DNA of 64,000 bases from Rosistilla oblonga (lineage in GTDB: Bacteria > Planctomycetota > Planctomycetia > Pirellulales > Pirellulaceae), in the NCBI RefSeq assembly GCF_007751715.1, contig NZ_CP036292.1, forward strand, positions 5,773,339-5,837,338, in the 5' to 3' direction. Position 1 is the first letter of the stretch, and each line of letters begins with the position of its first letter. The position numbers were made by a program, and so were the translations under genes. This document shows positions 48,844-57,369 of the stretch, piece after piece. Below the pieces are notes generated by a model. It saw only the letters and a list, made by a program, of their open reading frames with translations, was not told the DNA's origin and did not search any database.

Positions 48844-49626
48844 ATGCAAAAAAGTCTCTACGATTACCCGCAGTATTACGACCTCGCCTTCCGCGATGAA
48901 ACCGATGACGAAGCCGACTTCATCGAGGCGGCGTGGGCCAAGTTTGGCGACGGTCCGCTGAAACATCTGCTGGAACCTGGTTGCGGCAGCGGACGCTTAG
49001 TCGTCGAACTCGCCCGCCGCGGGTACGACGTGACCGGGTTTGATCTCAGCGAACCCGCCCTCCGCTACACCCGTTCGCGACTCCGCCGCATCGATCGCAC
49101 CGCCGAGGTGCTCAACGCCGACATGATCGACTTCTCGCTGCCGCGGAAATTCGACATGGCCTACTGCACGATGAACACCTTCCGGCATCTGTTGACCGAA
49201 AACGATGCCCGATCCCACTTGCAAATGGTCGCCGATCACCTGCGTCCCGGCGGACTGTATCTGTTGGGCTTTCACTTGATGCCCCCCGACGCCGACGAGG
49301 AGTGTATCGAACGCTGGCGTGGCAGCAGCGGCAAGACGTCGGTCTGCTTCACCTTGCGCGTGCTCGATTTCTGTCGTCGCACCCGGCTCGAATCGCTCCG
49401 CATCTCGATGCTAGCCAAGACGCCACGCGGCGAGATCCGCGGCCGCTCCGAATTCCAATTGCGACTCTACAAAGCCGCTCAGTTCAAGACGCTGATCGCC
49501 AAAGTCCCCGATCTGGAGTTGGTGGAGGTCTTCGATTTTGATTACGACATCGATGAACCGCAGCCTTTGGACAACGAATTAGCCGACGCCGTCTTCGTCT
49601 TCCGCCGACGCGATTCAAACGCTTAA
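48844..49626 (+). CDS. Class I SAM-dependent methyltransferase
   Basis: 260 aa. Motif I is LLEPGCGSGRLVVELARRG followed by the acidic motif II residue in VTGFDLSEPAL. Motif III/IV lie in FDMAYCTMNTFRHLLTEND and LRPGGLYLLGFHLM. The family is the Methyltransf_25/11 group and the substrate is unknown; small-molecule methylation is likelier than nucleic acid. It begins 63 bp after the GGDEF gene on the same strand. The ATG at 48844 is the natural start because MQKSLYDYPQYYDLAF matches the family opening. Confidence 0.87.
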   Translation: MQKSLYDYPQYYDLAFRDETDDEADFIEAAWAKFGDGPLKHLLEPGCGSGRLVVELARRGYDVTGFDLSEPALRYTRSRLRRIDRTAEVLNADMIDFSLPRKFDMAYCTMNTFRHLLTENDARSHLQMVADHLRPGGLYLLGFHLMPPDADEECIERWRGSSGKTSVCFTLRVLDFCRRTRLESLRISMLAKTPRGEIRGRSEFQLRLYKAAQFKTLIAKVPDLELVEVFDFDYDIDEPQPLDNELADAVFVFRRRDSNA

Positions 49627-49719
49627 GATCGGAACGCCCCCAGCTCGCGAACCCTTCCGACCAACCATCGGTTTTGTTCGCGCAGCGACTGGGGCTCTTC
49701 AACGCATCAAGGATCAAAC

Positions 49720-50028
49720 ATGTTTGCCAAATGGTTCCGACGCAGCCGCCGTCCGGTGGTCGATCGCACCCCCTGTCCACATTGTGGTGCGATGATTCTG
49801 GAAACGGCAACGTTTTGCCGGCACTGCGGCGCATCGGATGCTTCGGGATGGCAGGACGAAACCGAAGGCTACGCCGACGACATGGCGGACGATGATTTCG
49901 ACTACGACGAGTTTTTGCAGCGCGAGTTCCCCGACGAAGCCCCACCCCGCCGCGATTTCAAATCGTTTGTGATCATCGTGCTGCTGATCTGTTTTGTCGG
50001 CGGATTGCTGCTGTCGCTGGGGATGTGA
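49720..50028 (+). CDS. Small zinc-ribbon membrane protein
   Basis: 102 aa. A zinc-ribbon with two CxxC knuckles (CPHCGAMILETATFCRHCG) near the N-terminus is followed by a very acidic segment (DDMADDDFDYDEFLQREFPDE) and one C-terminal membrane helix (FVIIVLLICFVGGLLLSLGM). The ribbon should face the cytoplasm. The function is unknown; such tail-anchored zinc-ribbon proteins are common in planctomycetes. It follows the methyltransferase gene by 93 bp on the same strand. Confidence 0.75.
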   Translation: MFAKWFRRSRRPVVDRTPCPHCGAMILETATFCRHCGASDASGWQDETEGYADDMADDDFDYDEFLQREFPDEAPPRRDFKSFVIIVLLICFVGGLLLSLGM

Positions 50029-50078
50029 GGGTGCGCTCGGTCGGCTGAAAGCCTCAACTCCAGCGCGGCCCGTCGTTT

Positions 50079-50193
50079 TCGTTTAACCGCGTGGGCAACG
50101 CCCCGCGCGTCGGTGCGTAACGTACAGAAGGTGCGTTCGGTCGGCTGAAGCCTTCACTCCAGCGCGCGGCCCGTTGGGCACGCGGTTAAACGA
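50079..50193. repeat. Inverted repeat pair related to the 74-bp tandem repeat
   Basis: TCGTTTAACCGCGTG at 50079-50093 and its perfect complement CACGCGGTTAAACGA at 50179-50193 enclose an 86-bp loop. The left part continues GGCAACGCCCCGCG as in the 4915-5198 repeat. A second short phrase, TCGGTCGGCTGAA(A)GCCT, occurs twice, just before and inside the loop. It sits between two convergent genes. Confidence 0.8.
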
Positions 50194-50205
50194 TGGGGCG
50201 GCACG

Positions 50206-50730
50206 TTAATCGAACTGTTGTTGGGCTTGCTCGAACAGGTGCCGGACGGCTCGGCCGCTGATCGTTGTCTTTTCGATCAACTCCTTCGCGATCCGTTCGA
50301 TCGCCACCGCATGAGCTTCATCGCTTAACAGATGTTCGGTCTTGTCCAACAGTCGCCGCTGCAAGCGTTCAAATTGCCGCTGGGTCTTCGCGCGGCCTTC
50401 TAGAACACGCTCCACAGTTCGCAGATCCTGGGCGGCACCGCGCGGGCAATACCGTCCCGTGAAGCGAGCTTCGGCGACCATCCCGGCCAGCAGGATCAAC
50501 GCCTCGTCTTCGATCACATCTTGCGACGCCCGGCCGCGTCCCTTCCGCAGCTCGCAAACGCCCAACCGATAGCCGCCGGTTTGCAGCGGCCCCGGAGCGA
50601 TCGTCACCTTTTGAATCGGCCGGCCCAACGAGATCGCCATCACCGCATGCCCCGCCTCGTGATAGGCGGTCGCTGTCAATTCGATCGCCGCTTGGCGAGC
50701 GGCCGGGTCGGCAGGCGGTTCGTTCATCAT
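50206..50730 (-). CDS. Stand-alone M41 (FtsH-type) peptidase domain protein
   Basis: 174 aa. The zinc-protease motif HEAGH (TAYHEAGHAVMAISLGRPIQKVTIAP) and the downstream DEALILLAGMVAEARFTG segment match the peptidase M41 domain of FtsH. The AAA+ ATPase and membrane helices are missing. The late aspartate region (GAAQDLRTVERVLEGRA) resembles the third-ligand region. Without an unfoldase it may cut already unfolded or small substrates, or need a partner. It begins 16 bp after the stop of the di-haem peroxidase gene on the same strand, so the two are probably one operon. Confidence 0.82.
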   Translation of the reverse strand: MMNEPPADPAARQAAIELTATAYHEAGHAVMAISLGRPIQKVTIAPGPLQTGGYRLGVCELRKGRGRASQDVIEDEALILLAGMVAEARFTGRYCPRGAAQDLRTVERVLEGRAKTQRQFERLQRRLLDKTEHLLSDEAHAVAIERIAKELIEKTTISGRAVRHLFEQAQQQFD

Positions 50731-50746
50731 CGTTTCCCAGACAGAC

Positions 50747-52564
50747 CTACAGCGAACGCAGATAGGCGATCAAATCGTCGACTTCATCGTCGCTCAACTT
50801 CGGCAGCCCCGAAACCTTCTCAGGACTGTGCAAGTCGGTCAGCACACGCTCCAGCGATTTCGCTCGGCCGCTGTGCATCCAACGCACCTTGCGATAGGTG
50901 CCACGCAGCGTCGGCGTGTTGTAGCCGTCGTAATGATCCGACTTGGAACCGGTTCCCACATCGTGGATCTCGCCGTCGGTAAACTGCGGTCCGCTGTGGC
51001 AATCGGCACACGCGGCACGGCTGCTATGAAACAGTTCCTTGCCCCGCTGCGCCGCGGCCGAAAGCGTACCATCGGGCCCGATAAACGGATTCGGCGGGCT
51101 CGGCATCGTGCTCAGAAACTCGATCAACGCATCGGTTTGCGTCTGCGTCGGCTGCTTCCCCTGCATCGTCACCGTAAACGACTTCTTCATCGCATCGTCC
51201 AGATCCTCCTGCCAACCGTGCCACGTCCAAGGGCCGGTCTGCGTCAGTTCATACAACGGCAGGACAGTCTTCAACGTCATCTCGGTGCCATCGTTCCAGG
51301 TATCCATCGGTCGCGAATTGATCCCGCCGTTTTGATGGCACGAGTGACAGCTGTACCATTGATCCAGGCTATGCTGTGCGTCGTAGAAGATCGCCATCCC
51401 CTGCCGCGCGGGCGATGGAGTCGACGGCCCACCGAGATCGATCTCGCGGACAACTTGTTTCGTATTCAAGTCGACCGACTGCAGAGAGTTCTTCAGATAG
51501 TTGGCGACATAAACCGTTTGATTGTCCGATGCGATCTCCAGTCCCATCGGCCGACCGCCAACGTCGATCCGACTGAATCGATCCCGATCGCGCTGCAACC
51601 GTCGATCGATCAGATCGCCGGGCCCACCGGTCGAGACAAAAGGAAGATCGGGCAAGCGATAGACGAGCAATTCGTGTGTCCCCGACGAGGACGCAACCAA
51701 ACGCTGGCCGTCGCCGCTGATCGCCAAGCCATGCGGATCGGCCACCGCCATCTCGGGCACATCCAACGAGATCGCCTCGCGATACGAAGCTCCATCCAGA
51801 CGGACGCGGCCGATTCGGCTGGCCAAAATCCAACCCCGTTGAATGTTGTCGCGAGTGATTGGATTGGTGCGATAGATCATCCAAGTGAAGTAGGCGTATT
51901 GCCCGTCGGCTGATGGCGTCATGTGTCCAATGTTCACGCCGTTAGCCAACGGCTCCTCATACAGCGGTTCAGCCGTTGCGGTGTCGATGACTTCGATCTC
52001 GGCATCGCCGCTGGAACCGACAGCCAGTCGTGTTCCATCGGGCGAGAGCGTTAGATAACGCGGCCAATTCCCAACGTCGATTCGGCGGACGACCGACAGG
52101 CTGCGAAGATCGACTTGCGCGACCTGAGCCGCTGCGGTCAGTCCCACGTAAACAGTTCGGTTGTCCGGGGCGATCGCAAAACCTTGCGGATGCCCGCCGA
52201 CGTGAACCGATCCGATGGCGGCAAGTTTGCCATCGCGAATCGCCAGCAGACTCAGTTCCCCCGACCACTGATTGGTCGCCAAAACCGTAGTCCCATCGGG
52301 CGTGAAGTCGATGTGTGCTGGATGGCTTCCAATCCGAAGCTCGTCGACCACACGTCCCGCGGCGGCGTCGATCAACGACACGCTGCCGGAGGTTTCGTTG
52401 GCGGTGACCAGCCACTTTCCATCGGGCGAGAGGGCCAAGTCGACGGGCGAACGATCGATCGATGGATCGATCACGTCCGCTCGAGCCGCAACCGCAGCTC
52501 CGCAACCGACAGCCAAACTCAGGTAAACCAACGTCAGCAACAAGGCTCGCGATCGAGATTGCAT
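50747..52564 (-). CDS. Beta-propeller / di-haem cytochrome c peroxidase-like protein
   Basis: 605 aa from the ATG at 52564 (MQSRSRALLLTLVYLSLAVG); the frame reaches 52660. A signal peptide is followed by a YncE-like seven-bladed propeller with repeated LALSPDGKWLVTANE and IDFTPDGTTVLATNQ phrases up to about residue 360. The C-terminal part has two haem sites, CHSCH and CADCH, arranged as in MauG/CcpA peroxidases, ending with a helical cap (LSDDEVDDLIAYLRSL). It is periplasmic. It may reduce peroxide or oxidise a protein or organic substrate. The M41-domain gene follows immediately. Confidence 0.88.
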   Translation of the reverse strand: MQSRSRALLLTLVYLSLAVGCGAAVAARADVIDPSIDRSPVDLALSPDGKWLVTANETSGSVSLIDAAAGRVVDELRIGSHPAHIDFTPDGTTVLATNQWSGELSLLAIRDGKLAAIGSVHVGGHPQGFAIAPDNRTVYVGLTAAAQVAQVDLRSLSVVRRIDVGNWPRYLTLSPDGTRLAVGSSGDAEIEVIDTATAEPLYEEPLANGVNIGHMTPSADGQYAYFTWMIYRTNPITRDNIQRGWILASRIGRVRLDGASYREAISLDVPEMAVADPHGLAISGDGQRLVASSSGTHELLVYRLPDLPFVSTGGPGDLIDRRLQRDRDRFSRIDVGGRPMGLEIASDNQTVYVANYLKNSLQSVDLNTKQVVREIDLGGPSTPSPARQGMAIFYDAQHSLDQWYSCHSCHQNGGINSRPMDTWNDGTEMTLKTVLPLYELTQTGPWTWHGWQEDLDDAMKKSFTVTMQGKQPTQTQTDALIEFLSTMPSPPNPFIGPDGTLSAAAQRGKELFHSSRAACADCHSGPQFTDGEIHDVGTGSKSDHYDGYNTPTLRGTYRKVRWMHSGRAKSLERVLTDLHSPEKVSGLPKLSDDEVDDLIAYLRSL

Positions 52565-52755
52565 AAAGCGGTTCCGGTGGGATTTCGGGAAGGAAGGAGT
52601 AAAGGATCGGGGCACGGCTCCAATCCGTTTCGCGTTTCCATCGCGGAGATCAACCGGCACACGCTAGCGTCCGATTCGCCCCAATGGAAACCACCTCGAC
52701 GCAGTGCATTGTATCAACCAAGGTTCCCACTGTCCGCGCCGATCCTTGCAACGAA

Positions 52756-53619
52756 TCAACTGGGCAGTAGCAAACCGCTGCGGGGCTCGGCGGTTTGCTT
52801 GCGCCGCGCCTTGATCCGCACATAGGGAGCGATATAGCTGGCTCGGTGCGCGAACGCCCCCGGTTCGGCATCGGGCTTGGTGTGCATCGGTTCGACAAGA
52901 TCTTCGATCACCATCCCGGCGCGGCAGATTCCGCCAACGATCTGTTCCCAGCGATGCAGGTATTCGATCGCGCGATCCTCCCGCAACCGCTTGGCGGCGT
53001 GCGTCTTCTCCGTCGCCGCGGGGATCGCTTGCTGCCGGTAATAGGTGTGCTGTACCGCATAATGTCCGCTAGCCGATGGGGACAGCGTCGACTGCAAACT
53101 TGTCGGTTGTTTGTGTTGGCTGATGTACAGACCGCCGGGGAGCAGCAACCGCGCGATCTCTTGAAAAACAGGAGCCACGTCGGGGACGTAACATGTGCTG
53201 ACGGGATGGATGATCAGATCGAAACTGGCCGAATCCAACATCGGCAGATGCTGCATGTTCGCCTGGATCGTGCGGATCGGCAACTGATGCTCCTGCGCCG
53301 CTCGGCGATCGAGTTCCAGCATCTCGCCGCTGATATCGACCACCGTCACGTCGGCTCCCGCCTTGGCATACAACGCACTCTGCCGACCGCCGCCGGCCGC
53401 CAAGCACAACACTCGCCAACCGGCGATGCTTTTGCCCAGCCAGCCGATTCGATCGACAGTCCCCAGCGGATCGCTCAATTCCGCTTTGGTCGCCGGGCGA
53501 CATAACGGCTCGCCCGCCAACGCCATCTGATCGTACGCGCGGCGGTTGTGATCGATCGCGGCATCGTGATCGTTTTGCGTCAGCCGGGACTGCGGGTCGG
53601 AATTGCTCAATTCAATCAA
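52756..53619 (-). CDS. Class I SAM-dependent methyltransferase
   Basis: 287 aa. SAM-binding motif I is VLCLAAGGGRQSALYAKAG, with the acidic residue in VTVVDISGEMLELD. Motif III/IV are FDLIIHPVSTCYVPDVAPV and LLLPGGLYISQHKQ. The start is a TTG at 53619 (MIELSNSDPQSRL); later ATGs fall inside the conserved DHNRRAYDQMALAGEP region, so the early start is kept. The substrate is unknown. It lies 191 bp upstream of the propeller-peroxidase on the same strand and is divergent from the second sulfatase. Confidence 0.83.
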   Translation of the reverse strand: MIELSNSDPQSRLTQNDHDAAIDHNRRAYDQMALAGEPLCRPATKAELSDPLGTVDRIGWLGKSIAGWRVLCLAAGGGRQSALYAKAGADVTVVDISGEMLELDRRAAQEHQLPIRTIQANMQHLPMLDSASFDLIIHPVSTCYVPDVAPVFQEIARLLLPGGLYISQHKQPTSLQSTLSPSASGHYAVQHTYYRQQAIPAATEKTHAAKRLREDRAIEYLHRWEQIVGGICRAGMVIEDLVEPMHTKPDAEPGAFAHRASYIAPYVRIKARRKQTAEPRSGLLLPS

Positions 53620-53807
53620 CTTTTCTGGTGCGTGATGCGACGCTGCGCTCAGTTTTGCCCTGATTCGCTGACAAACTGCTCGATTCGAGCGATCACATCT
53701 CGGTATGATAGGGAGGCCCCGTTCTTGCGGAACCGATCATTGTCGGATCGATTCCCAAAAACGCAACTTCAAATCCGTTTGCCCTCAAATTCCAACGGAA
53801 TCCCAAC

Positions 53808-55370
53808 ATGACGTACGCTCCACTTTCGACGAGCCGACCGCGCGTCGGCCGCTCTGCGATAATCAGCTGCTGCCTGCTGATGATCCTCGCCTCCTCGGCG
53901 ATGCTGCAAGCCGCCGACCGTCCGAATATCTTATTCATCATCGCCGACGATCAGTCTCCGTTCGACTTGAAGTCGTACAATCCCGATTCAGCCCTGGAGA
54001 CTCCCGTCCTGGATCGCTTAGCCGCCGAGGGGATGACGATCGACGGAGCGTATCACATGGGATCGTGGTCGGGCGCAGTCTGCACCCCGTCGCGGCACAT
54101 GGTGATGTCGGGGCGAACGCTGTGGCATCTACCCGGCCCCAAACCGAACAAGAAGCAAAAAGCGAAAGCGGGAAACAACAAGCCGGTCGGATTCGATCAC
54201 GCCCCCGCCGATCTGGCGGAGCAAACGATGGCGGCGGTCTTTAACCGCGCCGGGTACGCGACGATGCGAACCTGCAAACGGGGGAACAGTTACGAAGCGG
54301 CCAACCGCCAGTTCACGCGGCGGCACGACGCGACGAAACGTGGCGGGACGGCGGAATCCGGCAGCGCGTGGCATGCCGAACAAGTGTTGGACTATCTGAA
54401 CGATCGCGAATCGGAAAAACAGACCGATCCGTTTCTGATCTACTTTGGTTTTTCGCACCCTCACGACACGCGTGACGGTACTCCCGAACTGTTGTCAAAA
54501 TATGGAGCGGTCAACCACGCCGATCCCGAAACGCTACCGCCAGCCAGCGAAGATGCACCGCAACTGCCGGTCAACTATCTTCCCGAACATCCGTTCCATC
54601 ACGGCCACCCGAACCTTCGCGATGAGGTCAGCGTCAGTGGCGTCTGGAAACGCCGCGACCCGACGACGATCCGCAACGAGATCGGACGCGAATTCGCCTG
54701 CAGCGAGAACATCGACATCCAGATCGGCCGCGTGTTGGAAAAGTTGGACGCGATGGGCGAACTGGACAACACCTACATCGTCTACACCGCCGACCATGGC
54801 ATGGCGATTGGCCGACACGGCTTGCAGGGCAAACAAAATCTGTATCAACACACCTGGCGGGTGCCGTTGATCGTCAAAGGTCCCGGGATCAAAGCGGCCA
54901 GCCGCGCCGAGGGGAACGTCTATCTGTTGGACGTCTTGGCGACGCTGTGCGATCTGACGGGCGTCCAACCGCCGAATACCAACGAAGGAACCAGTTTTGC
55001 CCCAATCCTGAAAGGCGAACAACAGAAGATCCGCGACGTTCTCTATGGCGTCTACTGCGGTGGCACCAAGCCGGGGATGCGATGCGTCAAACAAGGGGAT
55101 TGGAAACTGATCAAATACGATGTCCTCGATGGCAAGGTCCGCGAGACGCAACTGTTCAACTTGGCCGCCAATCCGCATGAATTTCTGACGCAGCATCACG
55201 CATCGTCGGTCAGCCAGTTGACGGGGACTGCCCCCACCGCGGACCAAGTGAACCTGGCCGACGACCCGCGATTTGCGGAGAAGCGGAAAGAAATGGAAGC
55301 CCTGCTGTTATCGCAGCAACAGAAGTTCGACGATCCCTACCGATTGTGGGACCAGCCGCAGAACGACTGA
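53808..55370 (+). CDS. Secreted sulfatase
   Basis: 520 aa. A signal peptide (AIISCCLLMILASSAMLQAA) precedes the catalytic domain. Metal ligands are in ILFIIADDQSPFD (D47, D48), and the formylglycine signature is C92-T-P-S-R96 (VCTPSRHMVMSGRTLW). Later conserved sites include YIVYTADHGMAIGRHGLQGKQ. It belongs to the choline-sulfatase/iduronate-sulfatase-like S1 group and should act outside the cytoplasm on sulfated carbohydrates. The ATG at 53808 has GGAA about 8 bases upstream. It differs clearly from the 8477-10267 sulfatase, so the two likely act on different linkages. Confidence 0.93.
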   Translation: MTYAPLSTSRPRVGRSAIISCCLLMILASSAMLQAADRPNILFIIADDQSPFDLKSYNPDSALETPVLDRLAAEGMTIDGAYHMGSWSGAVCTPSRHMVMSGRTLWHLPGPKPNKKQKAKAGNNKPVGFDHAPADLAEQTMAAVFNRAGYATMRTCKRGNSYEAANRQFTRRHDATKRGGTAESGSAWHAEQVLDYLNDRESEKQTDPFLIYFGFSHPHDTRDGTPELLSKYGAVNHADPETLPPASEDAPQLPVNYLPEHPFHHGHPNLRDEVSVSGVWKRRDPTTIRNEIGREFACSENIDIQIGRVLEKLDAMGELDNTYIVYTADHGMAIGRHGLQGKQNLYQHTWRVPLIVKGPGIKAASRAEGNVYLLDVLATLCDLTGVQPPNTNEGTSFAPILKGEQQKIRDVLYGVYCGGTKPGMRCVKQGDWKLIKYDVLDGKVRETQLFNLAANPHEFLTQHHASSVSQLTGTAPTADQVNLADDPRFAEKRKEMEALLLSQQQKFDDPYRLWDQPQND

Positions 55371-55387
55371 TCCAGATTGCCAGCATC

Positions 55388-55428
55388 CCACCGCCAAGGC
55401 ATCGTTGCCGGGGCGGTGGTGTTATAAT
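55388..55428 (+). terminator. Hairpin after the sulfatase with a TATAAT box
   Basis: Arms CCACCGCC (55388-55395) and GGCGGTGG (55412-55419) lie just past the sulfatase stop. A perfect TATAAT at 55423-55428 follows, 48 bp before the Dabb gene, and may be its -10 box, though no good -35 sits at the right distance. Confidence 0.4.
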
Positions 55429-55475
55429 TCGACCTTCAAAAATCACTCACCTTTCACCCCGACAGGTTCCACATC

Positions 55476-55922
55476 ATGAGATTTCAAACTCTTGCTTCAC
55501 ACAAATGGTTCGTCGCAGCATCCCTGGCCAGCGCTCTGCTGGGCGGTGCGATCATGAGCGGACAACTGGGAGACCGATCGGTGGCGATCGCCGACGAAAA
55601 ACCAGCAGCCAAGACACAGCTGTTGCGGCACGTGGTGCTGTTTAAGTTCAAAGAGAGTTCATCCGAGGCGGACGTTCAGAAGGTCGTCGACGAGTTCGGC
55701 AAACTGAAGAGCAAGATCCCGCAGATCTACGCCTATGAACACGGCACCGAGAACAGCCCCGAAGGGCTCGCCGACGGGTTCACCCATTGCTTTCTAGTGA
55801 CCTTCAAAAGCGAAGCCGATCGCGCGGCCTACCTTCCCCACGCCGATCACCTCGCCTTTGTCGACGTGCTGAAGCCCCATTTGGACAAAGTGTTGGTCGT
55901 CGATTATTGGACCAACGAATAG
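55476..55922 (+). CDS. Exported Dabb (stress-responsive alpha/beta barrel) protein
   Basis: 148 aa. A signal-like N-terminus (WFVAASLASALLGGAIMSG) precedes a complete Dabb ferredoxin-like domain: LRHVVLFKFKESSSEADVQ, EHGTENSPEGLADGFTHCFL and HADHLAFVDVLKPHLDKVLV. Dabb proteins form dimeric barrels, and some are enzymes of aromatic or polyketide metabolism. Most bacterial ones have no defined role. An exported form is less usual than a cytoplasmic one. It is convergent with galE. Confidence 0.85.
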   Translation: MRFQTLASHKWFVAASLASALLGGAIMSGQLGDRSVAIADEKPAAKTQLLRHVVLFKFKESSSEADVQKVVDEFGKLKSKIPQIYAYEHGTENSPEGLADGFTHCFLVTFKSEADRAAYLPHADHLAFVDVLKPHLDKVLVVDYWTNE

Positions 55923-55945
55923 GCGTCGCCCGATCGCTTGCCGCC

Positions 55946-55964
55946 GCTGGTCTCGCCGACCAGC
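55946..55964. terminator. GC-rich hairpin between convergent Dabb and galE genes
   Basis: Arms GCTGGTC and GACCAGC with a 5-base loop sit between the two stops at 55922 and 55981. It could end transcription from both sides, though there is no T-run. Confidence 0.45.
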
Positions 55965-55980
55965 GCGGCCGGCCGAAGCA

Positions 55981-57003
55981 TTAGACCGCTTCGACCATCC
56001 CTTCGGGATTTTTGTGTTGCCAGTTCCATCCATCGCGACACATGTCCAATAGATTCCGCGTCGCCTTCCAGCCCAGTTCTCGCTCGGCACGCGACGGATC
56101 GGCATACGCGACGATCACGTCGCCGGCGCGACGGTCGACGATTTCGTAAGGCAGATCGATCCCGGTTGCTTCGCGGAACGCAGCGATCACCTGCAACACG
56201 CTCGACCCGGTTCCCGTTCCCAGATTGTACGTGAAGATCCCCTCGTCGGTGCCGACCTTCTCGACAGCTTTGACGTGCGCCAGGGCGAGGTCGACGACAT
56301 GGATGTAATCGCGGATGCAGGTTCCATCGGGCGTGTCGTAATCGCCGCCGAAGACATTTAATTTCTCGTGTTTGCCCAACGCAACTTGCGTGATGAATGG
56401 CATCAGATTGTTAGGAATGCCATTGGGATCTTCGCCGATGTCGCCGCTGGGATGGGCTCCGACGGGATTGAAGTAACGCAGCAGAGCGAAGTTCCAACTG
56501 GGGTCGCTGACATAGACGTCGCGCATGATCTGCTCGGTCATCAGCTTGGTCCAACCGTACGGGCTCTCCGCTTGAGCGACCGGATGGTCCTCGGTCACAG
56601 GGCGTTGCTGCGGTTCGCCATAAACGGTGCAGGACGAACTGTAGACGAGGTTCTTGCAACCGCAGGAGCGCATCGCATCCATCAGGTTGATCGTGCCGGT
56701 GACGTTGTTCTGGTAATACTCCAACGGTTTGGCGACCGATTCACCAACCGCCTTAAAGGCTGCAAAGTGGATCACGGCATCAAAATCGGCAGCGGCCAAG
56801 ACGCGGGTTAACGCATCGCGATCCAACAGGCTCAGTTCGTGGAAATCCAGCGTCTTGCCAGCCAGTTGTTGGACGCGGCGCAGCGACTCGCGTTTGCTGT
56901 TGCTCAAGTCGTCGACGACGACCAGTTCGTGCCCCGCCTGCAATAATTCCACGCAGGTGTGGCTGCCGATATAGCCTGCACCGCCGGTCACTAGAATTCG
57001 CAT
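55981..57003 (-). CDS. galE: UDP-glucose 4-epimerase
   Basis: 340 aa from the ATG at 57003 (MRILVTGGAGYIGSHTCVEL); the frame runs on to 57120. NAD-binding GGAGYIG, the catalytic serine region VYSSSCTVYGEPQ and YxxxK in SPYGWTKLMTEQ identify an extended short-chain dehydrogenase. The C-terminal landmarks DTPDGTCIRDYIHVVDLA, YNLGTGTGSSVLQV and RRAGDVIVAYADPSRAERELGW are those of GalE. It interconverts UDP-glucose and UDP-galactose in the cytoplasm for sugar use and surface polysaccharide synthesis. No other gal genes are adjacent. Confidence 0.95.
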   Translation of the reverse strand: MRILVTGGAGYIGSHTCVELLQAGHELVVVDDLSNSKRESLRRVQQLAGKTLDFHELSLLDRDALTRVLAAADFDAVIHFAAFKAVGESVAKPLEYYQNNVTGTINLMDAMRSCGCKNLVYSSSCTVYGEPQQRPVTEDHPVAQAESPYGWTKLMTEQIMRDVYVSDPSWNFALLRYFNPVGAHPSGDIGEDPNGIPNNLMPFITQVALGKHEKLNVFGGDYDTPDGTCIRDYIHVVDLALAHVKAVEKVGTDEGIFTYNLGTGTGSSVLQVIAAFREATGIDLPYEIVDRRAGDVIVAYADPSRAERELGWKATRNLLDMCRDGWNWQHKNPEGMVEAV

Positions 57004-57369
57004 CCGTATCGATCCTGCCCAAGTTAAATAGGAAGTTGGTGTTGTGTCGTGATTTGCGATCGCAGCGATCATCCGGCCCCATCGTGGCTCGAAAAACAGA
57101 CGTCGCCGCACTCGAGACAAATCGCTGGACGCTAAAGCTTAGGTCACAATCCCACGCTGTCCAACCAGTCGTCGCCGCGCCGCCCCGGGGCCAAATCACG
57201 GTTTCATTTGAGCTATCAGCCGCCACGCGTCAGCAGCCCGTTGTCGGGAGAACCGGACGCTAACGGCTCGTCGGTTTAAACGTTAGCCCCGGTTCCGCTG
57301 CCACGAAACCGGGGCTAACGCCCAAACGGCTAATGCAAGGAAGCTCGTTGTGAGTAAACCGACAAGCCG
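57004..57369. other. Intergenic region between galE and the cyclase
   Basis: 366 bp: galE upstream region plus the cyclase terminator hairpin. No gene seen. Confidence 0.55.
57281..57320 (-). terminator. 14-bp hairpin downstream of the cyclase
   Basis: Perfect arms CGTTAGCCCCGGTT (57281-57294) and AACCGGGGCTAACG (57307-57320), 12-base loop. On the minus strand it follows the cyclase stop by about 50 bp and is trailed by TTTAAA. The phrase resembles dispersed planctomycete hairpins. Confidence 0.6.
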
